From Pseudomonadota bacterium (GTDB taxonomy: Bacteria; Pseudomonadota; Gammaproteobacteria; QQUJ01): a stretch of DNA of 64,000 nt. Of this stretch, positions 28,680 to 39,180 are shown one piece after another. The position numbers and the translations under genes were made by a program. How positions within the stretch are numbered: the first letter of the stretch is position 1; every line of letters begins with the position of its first letter. The stretch is from positions 50,089 through 114,088 of the forward strand of contig QQUJ01000006.1 of the NCBI GenBank assembly GCA_008501635.1, in the 5' to 3' direction. The notes under the pieces were generated by a model. The model ran no database searches, was not told the DNA's origin, and saw nothing but the letters and a program-made list of their open reading frames with translations.

Positions 28680-29524
28680 CGCAACAACCGGGTGCGCAGA
28701 TCGCTCAAGGTGCGGTGAATGCTGTGGCAACGGCCGCAGACCGTAAACCCGACCGTCCCCAGATACTGACCCGACACCTTGGGGTCGTGGGGTTCGTTGA
28801 GCGCACCCTCCAGATCCTGCAGCGATTTGAAGGTCGCCGTGCCCAGAACACGCTCCCTGCTTGCAGGTTCGTCGTGACAGACGGCGCAGCTGGTGCCAAG
28901 CTGTGCGAGCTGCCTGCCCAGACGCCCGGTGGCGTCGCGCGCCTCCGCCAGCTCGCCATCCTCGCGTGCGGTTTTCAGCGCGTTGAGCGTATCGGCGAGC
29001 CGCTCCATCGACTCGAGAAAATCGGTGGCGCTTTCGCCCTCCGCGGCCGCCACCCGCACCTCGGTGTAGTCGGGACTGCGATAGAGGGCGGTCACCACCC
29101 CTGTCCACTCCCGGTGGCAACCCTCGCATTTGCGCGCCAGTTTGCCCAGGCTATCGCTCAAGGCGGCGCGATCCTCCCGACGGGCCGCATCGAGCACCGC
29201 GCCCGCCAGTGGCTGCCGGGTCTGCTCTTCCCACTCCGGTACCATCTGCGGGAGCCTGGCATAGGTCTGCTGCAGCTCCATCGCCCAGTGGATCAGGCGC
29301 GCTTTGTCGTTGCGCTCGGCGTAGTGCTCAACGGCCTGCAACGCCTGGCGCAGCCGAAACATGGTGTGCAGCCACACCTGGCGCTTATTGTGCGGTTTGT
29401 ACCATTGCGCCAGTGACTTCGGCGGCAGGGGCAAGGTTACCTCATCGGGTGCGGCAGCGGCGGGCACGCCGGAACCCAGGGTTCCCAATAGGAAAAACGT
29501 AACCAACAGCAATCGATACTTCAT
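28676..29524 (-). CDS. Exported trihaem c-type cytochrome
   Basis: 282 residues from the ATG before the signal peptide (KYRLLLVTFFLLGTLGSG). Three CxxCH heme sites are visible: CEGCH, CAVCH and CGRCH, spread through helical sequence as in cytochrome-c'-like repeats. It should be a periplasmic electron carrier. It is the first gene of a two-gene unit with the exported hypothetical protein. Confidence 0.85.
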   Translation of the reverse strand: MKYRLLLVTFFLLGTLGSGVPAAAAPDEVTLPLPPKSLAQWYKPHNKRQVWLHTMFRLRQALQAVEHYAERNDKARLIHWAMELQQTYARLPQMVPEWEEQTRQPLAGAVLDAARREDRAALSDSLGKLARKCEGCHREWTGVVTALYRSPDYTEVRVAAAEGESATDFLESMERLADTLNALKTAREDGELAEARDATGRLGRQLAQLGTSCAVCHDEPASRERVLGTATFKSLQDLEGALNEPHDPKVSGQYLGTVGFTVCGRCHSIHRTLSDLRTRLLR

Positions 29525-29668
29525 AGCGACATAGGATCCCAGGCAGCGTGTGGAAGGTTTTATCCGGTATAGTCGTATCACACAGGCAAGCAACCGGCAC
29601 CGCGTCAAACCCAACCGTCCAGCTTAAGTCTCAACCTCAACATTATCTCGATCAAGGAACGCGTTCCA

Positions 29669-30103
29669 ATGGCTGTCAAAAAACCCTTCGTCTTTCGCAC
29701 TCAGGTACGTTTTTCCCAGACCGACCCCGCCGGGTACGTCTTCTACCCACGGTTTTTCGAAATGTTTCAATCCGCCGTGGAGGACTGGTTTTACGAAGGA
29801 TTGGAGCTCAGCTATGCCGACCGCTTCAAAGCGGGCTGGGCGCTGCCCACCGCCCATACGGAATGCGATTTTCTGAGCCCCTGCCGGCTCGGCGACCTGC
29901 TGGAGCTCTCCATCGTGCCGGAAAAGGTGGGTAACAGCGCGATCACCATCCGCTTTGTCGGACGCGTCAATGGAGTGGAGTGCCTGCGCGCCCGCCAGGT
30001 GCTGGTCGTGATCAATACCCTGGAGGGCGGGCGCCCGCAGCGCATTGACGATGATCTGCGGGCGCGGCTCCAGTGGTACCTGGATGCCGATGAACCCCAG
30101 TGA
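29669..30103 (+). CDS. Acyl-CoA thioesterase, 4HBT hotdog family
   Basis: 144 residues. The hotdog opening FRTQVRFSQTDPAGYVFYPR carries the catalytic Asp of 4-hydroxybenzoyl-CoA thioesterase-type enzymes, followed by the long helix FFEMFQSAVEDWF. Substrate unknown. It precedes the Crp-family regulator by 36 bases. Confidence 0.85.
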   Translation: MAVKKPFVFRTQVRFSQTDPAGYVFYPRFFEMFQSAVEDWFYEGLELSYADRFKAGWALPTAHTECDFLSPCRLGDLLELSIVPEKVGNSAITIRFVGRVNGVECLRARQVLVVINTLEGGRPQRIDDDLRARLQWYLDADEPQ

Positions 30104-30139
30104 TCGCCGGTTCCGGCCACCCCGGACGGACGCCCCCCG

Positions 30140-30859
30140 ATGAGTGACGACCTCTCCGCGCTGGCGCTGTTGCAGGCTTCGAGCCTGTACGGCGTGCTTG
30201 AAGCACCCCTGCTTGAGCGGCTCGCCCGCGACAGCAGTGTGCTCCGTCTGCGCAGCGGTGAACTGGTGTGGCGTGCCGGCGAGAGGGCCACCCACTTCGT
30301 CAGTGTCGAAGCAGGGCTGGTGGCCATCCGCCAGATCTCTCCCGAGGGCGAGATCACGCTGGTCAATCTGTTCGGTCCCGGCGAGAACCTCTGTATCACC
30401 CCCGCCCTGCAGGGGATGCGCTTCCCCGGCGACGCCGTCGCCATCACCGATCAGGTGACCCTGCTCAACGTCCTCGCGGCCCCCGTGGTCGCGCTCATGG
30501 AAGAGCATCAGGAGCTGAGTCGCACCATAGGCCGTACGCTGGTCGAACACACGCAGATCCTGCGCCGCAAGATCGATATCGTCAGTGCCGGCTCGGTGCC
30601 GCGACGCCTCGCCACGTTGATGCTTGACCTGATCGAGCGTTTCGGTGTGGCCGGCGACGATACCGCCCACATCCCGCTCACGCTCACCCGCGAACATCTC
30701 GGGCAACTGGTCAATGCCCGCACCGAAACGGTGATCCGCATCCTCAGCAAGTGGCAGAAGGCGGGCTGGTTCGTGTCGTCACCCGAGGGGTTCCGAATCG
30801 AGCGGCTGGAACTGTTGCGGCGTATCGTCCAGGGGCGCCCTCCCCGCCCGTCCCCCTGA
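30140..30859 (+). CDS. Crp/Fnr family transcriptional regulator
   Basis: 239 residues: N-terminal cyclic-nucleotide-binding-type beta-roll (GEITLVNLFGPGENLC), dimerisation helix and a C-terminal winged helix with recognition segment LTREHLGQLVNARTETVIRIL. Fnr-type iron-sulfur cysteines are absent, so it could be a Dnr/Nnr-like or other ligand sensor. A perfect FNR-class palindrome lies just downstream in front of the hemerythrin gene, a likely target. Confidence 0.85.
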   Translation: MSDDLSALALLQASSLYGVLEAPLLERLARDSSVLRLRSGELVWRAGERATHFVSVEAGLVAIRQISPEGEITLVNLFGPGENLCITPALQGMRFPGDAVAITDQVTLLNVLAAPVVALMEEHQELSRTIGRTLVEHTQILRRKIDIVSAGSVPRRLATLMLDLIERFGVAGDDTAHIPLTLTREHLGQLVNARTETVIRILSKWQKAGWFVSSPEGFRIERLELLRRIVQGRPPRPSP

Positions 30860-30900
30860 AATCCGCCGCACCCCCTCCTCCGGCGAAGAGGTAACGGCCT

Positions 30901-30914
30901 ATGACAATTGTCAT
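30901..30914. promoter_or_regulatory. Perfect palindrome upstream of hemerythrin gene
   Basis: ATGACAATTGTCAT is a perfect 14-base palindrome with TGA-N6-TCA half-sites, the pattern bound by Crp/Fnr-family regulators. It lies 63 bases before the hemerythrin ATG and 41 bases after the stop of a Crp/Fnr regulator gene. Confidence 0.6.
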
Positions 30915-30976
30915 AACACTCGCCGGTGCCCAACCGCTAGTCTCGTGACCGAACACTACGTCAGGAGGTCACAGAC

Positions 30977-32156
<1,180 letters not shown>

Positions 32157-32224
32157 CGGCATCTCCTCACGATCAGCGCGTCGCTGCAACTCTTCCTGCC
32201 ACTGCCCGCCCAGCTGACCCGCGC

Positions 32225-32611
32225 TTACCTTGGGGAGGCGGCCTTGTTACCACGAAGCTTTTCCCGGCGCAGTATCTTGCCCGCCTCCGGGTATTCGTAA
32301 TGGACGACACGCTTGCCATGACTGCTTTGGACTACCGCACCCTTCACGTTGTAGGGACCGGCAAGTTCCTGCGGCGGAAAGCGTGAATTGACGGGATTCA
32401 GATAGGCTTTACCGGCGGCGAGGATCAGCTGGCGGAAGACAAACTCGCCCTGGTACTCGATCACCACGTAAGCGCCGCTGACGGCAGCGTAGCCAGGATC
32501 GACGATGATGATGCAGCCATCCTCGAACTCGGGCGCCATGCTCTCGCCCTCGACCCGCAAGGCAAAGGGTTCCAGTTCGCTGCAGTCACCGTCTTGTCGG
32601 TCAATGCTCAT
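32225..32611 (-). CDS. Stand-alone S24 (LexA-type) peptidase domain protein
   Basis: 128 residues. It has the S24 core without a DNA-binding domain: LRVEGESMAPEF with the nucleophilic Ser, then EFVFRQLILAAG and YLNPVNSRFPPQ. The catalytic Lys of LexA (VKRL) aligns with Arg or Phe here, so autocleavage is doubtful. GGGAG precedes the ATG. Confidence 0.75.
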   Translation of the reverse strand: MSIDRQDGDCSELEPFALRVEGESMAPEFEDGCIIIVDPGYAAVSGAYVVIEYQGEFVFRQLILAAGKAYLNPVNSRFPPQELAGPYNVKGAVVQSSHGKRVVHYEYPEAGKILRREKLRGNKAASPR

Positions 32612-32720
32612 GCAGGTCTCCCGATCCGGTACTGATCGTCTCTTGGCGACCTTGGCGCCTTTGCGTTGAAAGAACTCAATGAAGTCATTCGCGGCTTCCG
32701 CCGCTGCTACGCAACTCCAC

Positions 32721-33842
32721 TCACTCGCGGTCCAGTACCTCGTCGTGGATCTCCTCGTAGATATCGAAGATCGACAAGCACAGCGCGGCGATGATCGGCC
32801 CGTACAGCAAACCTAGCACACCGAACGTGATCAGTCCGCCCAGGATCGAGAGAAACACCAGCAGCGTGTGATCGAGCAACTGAATTTCGGCGGAACCACC
32901 CGCATAGAATCTGGAAAGCCAGGTAATGAGTTGCGGGCGCAGCACATTGTCGATCACCACTCCCATCACCAGCGCGCCCCACACAACCACGAACACCGCC
33001 TGAACCGGGTGTCCCTGGGCGTAGAGATAAATCGCCAGCGGAACCCAGATCAACGCCGTGCCGACCGCCGGAATAAACGCGGCGATCGCCGTCGCCATGC
33101 CCAGATAAAACCACGGCAGTTCCATCCATACCGTCACCAGTGCAATCGAGACTCCCTGCACCACCGCCAGTCCCAGGGTGCTGATCACCAGCACCGAGGC
33201 GCTCACCCGGAAACGCTCCATCAGCAGATAATCGTACTTGTTGCGCAGCGGCGTCAGATCCTTGATGTACTCGGTCAGGCGCGGACCGTCACGATAGAAG
33301 TAGAACAGGGCAAAGAGAATCACCGTTACCGAGAGCAGAATGCTGGCGGTATTGTCGATCAGCGTGCCGAAGAGTTTGAGCAGCCCGCTCTGCACCGTAG
33401 CGACAATGCTGCCCAGGTTGTCGTTCAGCGCGGAAATCACCGTCTCCAGGATTCTGTCCGGCAACGGAATGACCGACAACATCGCCTGCAACTGTTCGGC
33501 CAACCCCTTCGTTCCCGACTGTTCGATGTGCGCCTTGATGAGACCGTAGAGATCACTCGCCTTGATCCCGGTCGCCAACAACAGATAGATCAGCGGCAGG
33601 ATCACGAACAGCGCCACCAGCAGTGTGGTTATCGCTGAAGACCACTCGGTCTTCTCCAGCCGGGTATTGATCCATACATACAGTGGGTAGGTGGAGGTCG
33701 CGATGACCACCGCCAACGCCAGTGCCGGTAGAAAGGGCCTGAAAAGCAGTGTCAGACCGGCAAACGCGGCGACAATCAGCAGCAACAGAAATCCCTGCTC
33801 GTAGGGGTGCGCGGCTGGGGAGGTCTCGTGTTTATCGTTCAT
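32721..33842 (-). CDS. AI-2E family transporter (PerM/TqsA-like)
   Basis: 373 residues with about seven to eight membrane helices in the family pattern: N-terminal pair, a soluble amphipathic region (about 90-150), then helices ending in GLLYGPIIAALCLSIFDIYEE. Members export autoinducer-2 or couple Na+/Li+ antiport; the substrate cannot be told. Confidence 0.88.
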   Translation of the reverse strand: MNDKHETSPAAHPYEQGFLLLLIVAAFAGLTLLFRPFLPALALAVVIATSTYPLYVWINTRLEKTEWSSAITTLLVALFVILPLIYLLLATGIKASDLYGLIKAHIEQSGTKGLAEQLQAMLSVIPLPDRILETVISALNDNLGSIVATVQSGLLKLFGTLIDNTASILLSVTVILFALFYFYRDGPRLTEYIKDLTPLRNKYDYLLMERFRVSASVLVISTLGLAVVQGVSIALVTVWMELPWFYLGMATAIAAFIPAVGTALIWVPLAIYLYAQGHPVQAVFVVVWGALVMGVVIDNVLRPQLITWLSRFYAGGSAEIQLLDHTLLVFLSILGGLITFGVLGLLYGPIIAALCLSIFDIYEEIHDEVLDRE

Positions 33843-33872
33843 GAACAGTGCATTGGTTGCGTGATGCGGGCA

Positions 33873-34133
33873 CTACTGCAACAACGGATGATCGGTGGGC
33901 AACTGCTTCGCGATCCACAGCGCCAGTTTGTGCCGCATGCTTTGTTGCGATACCTGGTCCTCGGGCAACGGTTGCAGCAGTTTGTCGCGTACCAGCAGCC
34001 GATAGATGTACTCCACCTTTTCGTTCAGCGAGTCGGTCGCATCGAACTTGACGGCACCGCGTCGTTCACCGTAACGCACCCCGACGCGAACCGCCTCCTT
34101 GACCAACTCCGTTTCGTTCTTGATCTTTTTCAT
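33873..34133 (-). CDS. Small conserved protein (DUF5062-like)
   Basis: 86 residues beginning MKKIKNETELVKEAVRVG and ending ALWIAKQLPTDHPLL. It resembles the short DUF5062 family of gammaproteobacteria from memory; function unknown. Follows the permease gene's start region, same strand. Confidence 0.6.
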   Translation of the reverse strand: MKKIKNETELVKEAVRVGVRYGERRGAVKFDATDSLNEKVEYIYRLLVRDKLLQPLPEDQVSQQSMRHKLALWIAKQLPTDHPLLQ

Positions 34134-34151
34134 AGTCGCCCTGAGATCGAG

Positions 34152-34320
34152 TTTGCCTCGCGCAAAGACGCTAAGGCGCAAGGGTACGCAAAGTTAACCC
34201 TACTGTTGCATAAATTGTTGCTTTGAGAGTGTTCAGAGCGCGCACCTGCCTCACGATCCGGCTCCGCCAACCAGCCAAAGCGCTCTTTGCGAACTTGGCG
34301 TCTTCGCGTCTTCGCGCGAA
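34152..34320. repeat. Inverted pair of 'gcgtctttgcg'-type intergenic repeats
   Basis: Sequence around 34156-34190 (CGCGCAAAGACGCTAAGGCG) is mirrored around 34287-34318 (CTTGGCGTCTTCGCGTCTTC). Similar fragments occur near 15053 and 32640. These are the short, dispersed intergenic repeats common in proteobacterial genomes. Confidence 0.45.
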
Positions 34321-34333
34321 ACCAAAAATCCAA

Positions 34334-35137
34334 TCAAGCATTACTCTTTATGATGTACCCACCCGATTTTTCGTCGTACTCCAGTTCGAGCAATCCCTGC
34401 GTCTTGGCCTCTTCCAACAGCGCTCCGAAACTGCGAAAACCGTGGTAGGACTCGTCGAAACCCGGCTGGCGGCGCTTCAGCGTCTGCTTGACCATCGATC
34501 CCCACACCTTCTCCTCGTCACCGCGCTCCTTGAAGAGATCCTCAATCGTCTCCATGACGAGATCGAGCGCCTCCTGCCGTTTCTCGTCCTCGGGCTTGGC
34601 GGTCTGTTTCTTGCTTTTCTTGGCGGCGCTCTTGCGCTTGCTGCGCGCCGGTTTCTCACGTTCCCGCGCCAGATCGTCGTAAAAAATAAACTCATCGCAG
34701 TTGGAGGTGAGCAGATCGGAGGTGGAATTCTTCACTCCCACGCCGATCACAACCTTGTTGTTTTCACGCAGCTTGCTCACCAGCGGCGAAAAATCGGAGT
34801 CACCGCTGATGATCACAAAGGTATCGACGTGCTCCTTGGTGTAACAGAGATCGAGCGCATCCACCACCATGCGGATATCGGCTGAATTTTTGCCTGATTG
34901 GCGCACATGCGGAATCTCGATCAACTCGAATCCCGACTCGTGCATCGGTGCCTTGAACTCCTTGTAGCGATCCCAATCGCAATAGGCCTTCTTGACGACG
35001 ATGTTGCCCTTGAGCAGCAGTCGTTCGAGCACTTTGCGGATATCGAATGCTGAATACTTCGCATCGCGCACACCAAGCGCGACATTCTCGAAGTCACAGA
35101 ACAGCGCCATGCTTTGGGTACTGGTTTTTGCGTTCAC
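34334..35137 (-). CDS. NYN (PIN-like) nuclease domain protein with C-terminal HTH/LOTUS-like region
   Basis: 267 residues. The NYN/LabA domain (about 8-155) has the acidic triad context: FCDFENVALG, SADIRMVVDALDL and IISGDSDFSPLV. A Lys-rich linker (PARSKRKSAAKKSKK) joins a C-terminal winged-helix (KVWGSMVKQTLKRRQPGF...FGALLEEA) of OST-HTH/LOTUS type, an RNA-binding module. Likely an RNase acting on structured RNA; target unknown. Confidence 0.85.
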   Translation of the reverse strand: MNAKTSTQSMALFCDFENVALGVRDAKYSAFDIRKVLERLLLKGNIVVKKAYCDWDRYKEFKAPMHESGFELIEIPHVRQSGKNSADIRMVVDALDLCYTKEHVDTFVIISGDSDFSPLVSKLRENNKVVIGVGVKNSTSDLLTSNCDEFIFYDDLAREREKPARSKRKSAAKKSKKQTAKPEDEKRQEALDLVMETIEDLFKERGDEEKVWGSMVKQTLKRRQPGFDESYHGFRSFGALLEEAKTQGLLELEYDEKSGGYIIKSNA

Positions 35138-35147
35138 GGCTCGTTCC

Positions 35148-36035
35148 TCAGCGATTGGTCGATACGGCAGCCGAGCGTGGATCGATCTCGGTCGCTACCC
35201 GCCTCATCAGCACCTGGCGTATCTCGCTCAGACGCGCCTTCACACGCACAGCATTGTTGGGTCCCATGCGAATCATGATCTTCTGTCCGGCAGACAGCGC
35301 TTCGAGTTCGGGGTCATCGAACTTGAACATCACGCTGGGGCGGGCCAGCTTGATCGGTTTCTGCACCGCCGGTGTCGCCAGCAGATCGTCGATGGCCTCC
35401 ACCACCCTGTCGTTGAAATAGGCGTTGGGGTAACCCAGATCATCGTAGGCTTCCTGAAACAGCGGATAGAGATAGACGTAGACATCCACCAGACCCTCCA
35501 CACTGACCGACTCCAGCAACTGCACATAGACGGTGTAGCGCTTGAAGTTTTCCGGGCTCAGGTACTGATTGCCCTCCTCGCCCTGGGCGGTGAACCTGCC
35601 GCTGACCGGTGCGGTGGGTATATAGCGCGGCGGCACCTGGCGCCGCGGCAGATTGTCGACGGTCACCACCACGCGGCGTATGAAATCGTTGACGTTGAAC
35701 AGGGCCGACAGCGGTCCGCGACCGGTGACGCTGCCAAACTCCTCGGTCACGATGCGGTCGCTTGAGTCCAATGACGGCAACACTACCGCCGGCGGGACAA
35801 CAGGCTCCTTGGCGGGCGCTTCGGCCGTGCTCTCCACCACCTGTTGGGGTGCTGGCGGAGAGGCCGCAATGGGGTAGCGCGCCTTGGCTTCTTCGCGATC
35901 GGTTGGCGCCGGTTTGAGCGACTCGGAGGTGGTGGCCGGGATCAACGCATCCTGAGCCGGACGGTAGAGGTAGTAGCCGACCGGTACGGCGACCAGGAGA
36001 GCGGGCAGGACGAACCAGACTGCGGTTTTTTTCAT
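35148..36035 (-). CDS. DUF3014 domain protein, membrane anchored
   Basis: 295 residues: N-terminal membrane anchor (AVWFVLPALLVAVPVGYYLY), Pro/Ala-rich periplasmic linker and a conserved domain (LFNVNDFIRRVVVTVDNLPR to the end) of the DUF3014 type. Function unknown. Same strand as the NYN gene, ten bases apart, so possibly co-transcribed. Confidence 0.78.
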   Translation of the reverse strand: MKKTAVWFVLPALLVAVPVGYYLYRPAQDALIPATTSESLKPAPTDREEAKARYPIAASPPAPQQVVESTAEAPAKEPVVPPAVVLPSLDSSDRIVTEEFGSVTGRGPLSALFNVNDFIRRVVVTVDNLPRRQVPPRYIPTAPVSGRFTAQGEEGNQYLSPENFKRYTVYVQLLESVSVEGLVDVYVYLYPLFQEAYDDLGYPNAYFNDRVVEAIDDLLATPAVQKPIKLARPSVMFKFDDPELEALSAGQKIMIRMGPNNAVRVKARLSEIRQVLMRRVATEIDPRSAAVSTNR

Positions 36036-36130
36036 AGTAGTCAGTCGCTATGCCGGGGAAGGCTCCAGCATAGTGGATGCCGCCCGACAAACAAAGTGGA
36101 GCGGCAGCACTGGCCGATCTGCACCGTGTG

Positions 36131-37897
36131 CTACACCGTGATGCGCACCGCCTCCTTGCCCTCGGCGTCCAGCACATGGATGGCGCAGGCGATGCAGGGA
36201 TCGAAGCTGTGGATGGTGCGCAGGATCTCGATGGGCTGCTCGGGGTCGTGGATGGCATGACCCTGCAGCGCTGCTTCGTACGGACCGATCGCGCCCTGAG
36301 CATCGCGCGGGCCGGCATTCCAGGTGCTCGGCACCACCGCCTGATAGTTGTCGATCAATCCGTTCTTGATGACGATCCAGTGCGCCAGACCGCCGCGCGG
36401 CGCCTCCATGAAACCGACGCCGCGTGCTTCGTTGGGCCAGGTGGAGGGTTCCCACAGCGTGTCGTTGAAGGTCTTGAGATCGCCGCCGCGGATATTGCCC
36501 ACCAGCTGGTCGTACCAGCCTTGCATGGCGTCGGCCAGCACCTTGGTCTCCAGAGTGCGCGCCGCCGTGCGGCCCAGTGTCGAGAACAGCCCTTCGACAG
36601 GGAGATCGAGTGTGCGCAGCGTATGATGCACCAGCTCCTTGGTCTGCTCATGACCCGTGGCGTAGAGCATCAGTACCCGCGCCAGCGGACCCACCTCCAT
36701 GGGCTTGCCACGCCAACGCGGCGATTTCATCCACGAGTAGCCCTTCTCCACGTCGAGCTGATCGTACGGCGGTTTGGGCCCGCTGTAGTTGAGCTGCGTC
36801 TCCCCCTGGTAAGGGTGCAGCCCCTGCTCCTGGCCACCTTCGTAGTCGTACCAGGAGTGGGCGACGAACTCCTGCACCTCCTCCTCGTTGTTGAGATCCA
36901 CCTCATGGATGGTGGAGAGATCGCGATTGAGGATAGCACCGCGCGGAAGGAAGAAACTGTCGGGATCGCCCATGCCCCTGGCCGGCAGATCGCCGAAGGT
37001 CATGAAATTGCCCACGCCCTCGCCCTGTGTCGCCCAATCCTTGTAAAAACCTGCGATAGCCAGCGTATCCGGCACGTAGACCTGATCGACGAAGGTGCGC
37101 ATCTGCTCGATCACCGCCTGAATGCGCTGCAGCCCTTCGATGTTGAGCGCGGTCGCGCCCATGCCGCCGCGGTGGCGCGGGCCGAAGCCGCGTTGCGCCC
37201 CCTTGCCGGGGCCGGTGCTGATGGCGCAGGGTGCGCCGCCGACCACGAAGTTGGGGTGCGGGTTCTTGCCACCGAGTATGGCGTGCAACTGCGCTACGTC
37301 GCGCTGCCAGTGCAGAGCCTCGAGATAGTGCGCCACCGCCATCAGATTCGCCTCGGCCGGCAACTTGTAGGCCGGGTGCCCCCAATAGCCGTTGGCGAAG
37401 ATGCCCAGCTGCCCGGCTTCGACAAAGTCTTTGAGCTGTTTCTGCTTGTCGGCGAAGTAGCCCGGCGAGGATTTGGCGAAGGGGCTGATCGATTGCGCCA
37501 GCGATGAGGTCGCTGCAGGATCGGCGTTCAGCGCCGAGACCACATCGACCCAGTCGAGCGCATGCAGATGATAGAAGTGCATCACGTGATCGAGGATGTA
37601 CTGCGCGCCGATCATGAGATTGCGGATCAGCTCCGCGTTCTGCGGAATTTCGATCTTCAGTGCATCCTCCACTGTGCGCACCGATGCGATGCCATGCACC
37701 AGGGTGCAGACGCCGCAGATGCGCTGTGCAAACGCCCAGGCATCGCGCGGATCGCGCCCGCGCAGGATGATCTCGATGCCGCGCACCATGGTTCCCGAAG
37801 AGTAGGCGTTGGCGATGGTGTCGCCCTCCATCTGCGCCTCGATACGCAGATGCCCCTCGATACGCGTGACCGGATCGACGACGATACGCTTGCTCAT
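36131..37897 (-). CDS. hynL: NiFe hydrogenase large subunit HynL
   Basis: 588 residues. The NiFe site ligands are the N-terminal C61-x2-C64 (RICGVC) and C-terminal C568-x2-C571 (DPCIACAIH). The sequence continues 14 residues past H574, the segment removed by a maturation endopeptidase after nickel insertion. It oxidises H2 in the periplasm with HynS. Last gene of hynS-isp1-isp2-hynL; its start overlaps the isp2 stop by four bases. Confidence 0.96.
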   Translation of the reverse strand: MSKRIVVDPVTRIEGHLRIEAQMEGDTIANAYSSGTMVRGIEIILRGRDPRDAWAFAQRICGVCTLVHGIASVRTVEDALKIEIPQNAELIRNLMIGAQYILDHVMHFYHLHALDWVDVVSALNADPAATSSLAQSISPFAKSSPGYFADKQKQLKDFVEAGQLGIFANGYWGHPAYKLPAEANLMAVAHYLEALHWQRDVAQLHAILGGKNPHPNFVVGGAPCAISTGPGKGAQRGFGPRHRGGMGATALNIEGLQRIQAVIEQMRTFVDQVYVPDTLAIAGFYKDWATQGEGVGNFMTFGDLPARGMGDPDSFFLPRGAILNRDLSTIHEVDLNNEEEVQEFVAHSWYDYEGGQEQGLHPYQGETQLNYSGPKPPYDQLDVEKGYSWMKSPRWRGKPMEVGPLARVLMLYATGHEQTKELVHHTLRTLDLPVEGLFSTLGRTAARTLETKVLADAMQGWYDQLVGNIRGGDLKTFNDTLWEPSTWPNEARGVGFMEAPRGGLAHWIVIKNGLIDNYQAVVPSTWNAGPRDAQGAIGPYEAALQGHAIHDPEQPIEILRTIHSFDPCIACAIHVLDAEGKEAVRITV

Positions 37898-39180
37898 GCC
37901 TCACCTCCCGCTGCCGCTGGCTGGTCGTCGGTCAGATACTCGGCGATCAATTCCGTCAAACCCACCACCTCGATGTTCATCTCGTTGTGCTCCAGACCCT
38001 CTTCCAGCACGATGCGGCAATTGGCGCAGGCGGTGACCAGCGTCCCGGCACCGGTCGCCTCGACCTGGCGCTTCTTGCGATTGAATGCCTTGAGACGCAA
38101 CTCTTCGGCGCGGTCGTTGGCGCTCACACCACCGCCGCCACCGCAGCACCAGTTCATCACGCCGCCGTCGGGCATCTCGCGAAAATCAGCCGCCACGCTG
38201 CCCAGCAATTCACGCGGCTGCTGCAACACGCCGCCGCGGCGCACGATCTGGCAGGGATCGTGGAAGGTGATCTTGCGCTCGTCCTTGCCCGAGGTGCGCA
38301 GGCGCCCCGCGCGTTTCAGCTGCTCGAGCAGCTCCAGGATGTGCACCACTTCGAACGTGTAGGGTTTGCCAATGAGATTCGGCCCCTCCCAACGCAACGC
38401 GGTATAGGCGTGGCCGCACTCGGGGCTGATCACGTACTTCACCTTGAGCCGCTCGGCGGCATCGACGATGCGTTGTACCAACACCTTCGCCAGGTCCGAG
38501 ACTCCGATCTGGATGCCGCTGTTGGTGGCCTCGAAGGCCTCGCTGGCGATGGTCCAGCTGACGCCGGCCTTGTCGAAGATGCGCGCCAGAGCGCCAATGT
38601 ACTCGGGGAAATTGACCGTCTCCATGGAAGAGAGCAGCACCATGTAATCGGCGCCCTCCGCATCCAGCGGCACTTTCAGGCCGGTATCCTTCTCCTGATG
38701 CCTGATCTGGGCCTGTAGCGTCTCCAGCTTCACGCCCATCGGGCTGCCGAGCTCGATGGCGCGTTGGGTCGCGCCGCGCAATCCGTCCGGCGCGTGACCC
38801 GCCACCGCCATGCCCTCGCGCATCTTGCGGATCATGTAGGTGAGATCGTTGCCCACCGGGCAGACCATTGAACAACGCCCGCACATGGTGCAGCTGTCGT
38901 AGACCAGTTCGCTCCACTCGGCGAGTTCCTTATCGCGGACCGTTGCGCCGATCCCCACCAGACCCATCAGCTTGCCGACCAGCGTGTACTCGCGGCGCCA
39001 GAATTTCTTGAGCGGCTCCAGCTTGTAGATCGGCGTGTATTTGGGATCACCGGTCTCGGTGTAGAAGAGACAGGCCTCGGCACACAAGCCGCAATGCACG
39101 CAGCTGGCGAAGAAGCTGGCGATGGGCGCATCCATCACCGAACGAAAGGCCTGCATTCCTTTCTCATGCGTAGCGCTCAT
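37894..39180 (-). CDS. isp2: Isp2, HdrD-like iron-sulfur protein of hydrogenase operon
   Basis: 428 residues: two N-terminal 4Fe-4S motifs (CVHCGLCAEAC, CTMCGRCSMVCP) and two CCG-type cysteine domains (FHDPCQIVRRGG, MNWCCGGGGG, TACANC) as in heterodisulfide reductase HdrD. With Isp1 it is thought to carry electrons between HynSL and the membrane or cytoplasmic acceptors. Translationally coupled to both neighbours. Confidence 0.92.
   Translation of the reverse strand: MSATHEKGMQAFRSVMDAPIASFFASCVHCGLCAEACLFYTETGDPKYTPIYKLEPLKKFWRREYTLVGKLMGLVGIGATVRDKELAEWSELVYDSCTMCGRCSMVCPVGNDLTYMIRKMREGMAVAGHAPDGLRGATQRAIELGSPMGVKLETLQAQIRHQEKDTGLKVPLDAEGADYMVLLSSMETVNFPEYIGALARIFDKAGVSWTIASEAFEATNSGIQIGVSDLAKVLVQRIVDAAERLKVKYVISPECGHAYTALRWEGPNLIGKPYTFEVVHILELLEQLKRAGRLRTSGKDERKITFHDPCQIVRRGGVLQQPRELLGSVAADFREMPDGGVMNWCCGGGGGVSANDRAEELRLKAFNRKKRQVEATGAGTLVTACANCRIVLEEGLEHNEMNIEVVGLTELIAEYLTDDQPAAAGGEA

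Noticed and set aside
28680..29129. Upstream half of a 441-residue minus-strand frame
   Set aside because: It overlaps the trihaem cytochrome gene in another frame; the real protein begins at the GTG at 28679 with a signal peptide.
36077..37507. 476-residue plus-strand ORF
   Set aside because: Antisense to hynL; composition typical of a complementary-frame artefact.
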